This document shows positions 5,927-6,333 of a stretch of 6,333 bases of DNA, piece after piece. This DNA is from Cyanobacteria bacterium M_surface_7_m2_037. GTDB lineage: Bacteria; Cyanobacteriota; Cyanobacteriia; PCC-6307; Cyanobiaceae. The position numbers were made by a program, and so were the translations under genes. A model generated the notes under the pieces. That model worked only from the letters and a program-made list of their open reading frames with translations, made no database searches and was not told the origin of the DNA. Location: the NCBI GenBank assembly GCA_016882585.1, contig VGPP01000101.1, forward strand, positions 1 through 6,333. The letters are read 5' to 3'. The number at the start of each line of letters is the position of its first letter. Position 1 is the first letter of the stretch.

Positions 5927-6333
5927 ATGACCGAAACCGCCCCCCTGCTGCTGCGCGCCGCCCGAGGTGAGCAGGTGGAGCGGCCGCCGGTGTGGATGAT
6001 GCGCCAGGCCGGCCGCTACATGAAGGTGTATCGCGACCTGCGCGATCGCCATCCCGGCTTCCGCGAACGCTCGGAGAACCCTGATCTCTCCTTTGAGATC
6101 TCGATGCAGCCCTTCGAGGCGTTCAAGCCCGATGGCGTGATCCTCTTCTCCGACATCCTCACCCCGCTGCCGGGCATGGGGATCAACTTCGACATCGTGG
6201 AGAGCAAGGGTCCGCTGATCCACGACCCGATCCGCAACCTCGCCCAGGTGGAAGCTCTGCGTCCGCTCAACCCGGCCGAGAGCATGCCGTTTGTGGGTGA
6301 GGTGCTCACCCGCCTGCGCAGCGCCGTGGGCAA
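5927..6333 (+). CDS. hemE: Uroporphyrinogen decarboxylase, 5' part
   Basis: HemE removes four carboxyl groups from uroporphyrinogen III to give coproporphyrinogen III, a cytoplasmic step shared by heme, chlorophyll and bilin synthesis. The first 135 residues are present; the frame is open at the right edge, and by comparison with the family (about 350 residues) some 60 percent is missing. The N-terminal signature 'RPPVWMMRQAGRYM' gives Arg26, Gln27 and Arg30, matching human Arg37, Gln38 and Arg41. 'ILFSDILTPLPGMG' contains Asp76, the counterpart of the key substrate-binding Asp86. 'NPDLSFEISMQPFEAF' between them is also typical. The ATG at 5927 is chosen because it gives the usual short N-terminus of about 20 residues before the signature. 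No Shine-Dalgarno sequence is visible. The gene follows glgB after a 102-base gap that holds a hairpin and a weak -10 box, so it may have its own promoter. Confidence 0.97.
   Translation, partial: MTETAPLLLRAARGEQVERPPVWMMRQAGRYMKVYRDLRDRHPGFRERSENPDLSFEISMQPFEAFKPDGVILFSDILTPLPGMGINFDIVESKGPLIHDPIRNLAQVEALRPLNPAESMPFVGEVLTRLRSAVG
6042..6049. repeat. HIP1 octamer (GCGATCGC)
   Basis: This is a second exact copy of the cyanobacterial HIP1 octamer, located inside hemE in 'RDRH'-coding sequence. With the copy at 616 it gives two in 6.3 kb, more than expected by chance even at this GC content. Confidence 0.8.

Noticed and set aside
1..6333. CRISPR array, tRNA, rRNA, insertion sequence, phage or defence genes
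   Set aside because: I looked for spaced direct repeats, terminal inverted repeats, transposase motifs and RNA gene cores on both strands by eye and saw none. The window is ordinary core genome sequence.

Overview
The window looks like chromosomal DNA of a high-GC picocyanobacterium (Cyanobium or a related Synechococcus). This is inferred from several things: the high GC content, the lack of Shine-Dalgarno sequences before most genes, two exact copies of the cyanobacterial HIP1 octamer GCGATCGC, the short exported proteins and DUF4332 protein of a type I associate with this group, and a glgB-hemE pair, an order I recall from marine picocyanobacteria. No phage, transposon, CRISPR array, tRNA or rRNA was seen.

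All seven genes lie on the + strand and are tightly packed. From left to right: an unrecognised protein that may continue left of the window (1-291); a DUF4332-like protein (311-715); a 91-residue exported protein with two cysteines (791-1066); a cytoplasmic CocE/NonD-type serine hydrolase that starts one base after the previous stop (1068-2687); an exported protein with two tandem DUF3887-like domains (2709-3470); the glycogen branching enzyme GlgB (3533-5824); and the 5' part of hemE, uroporphyrinogen decarboxylase, cut by the right edge (5927-6333).

The only gaps longer than 50 bases are 716-790, 3471-3532 and 5825-5926. They hold weak promoter-like boxes, a tandem 8-base repeat just upstream of glgB, and a perfect 7-bp hairpin between glgB and hemE. 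No stretch over 300 bases lacks a gene.

Functionally, two core metabolic genes are secure: glycogen branching (carbon storage) and the heme/chlorophyll branch of tetrapyrrole synthesis. Next to them are a hydrolase of unknown substrate and two exported proteins of unknown function. I see no defence system or secondary-metabolite system. The most open questions are the roles of the exported proteins and the hydrolase, and whether they are linked to GlgB by anything more than position.
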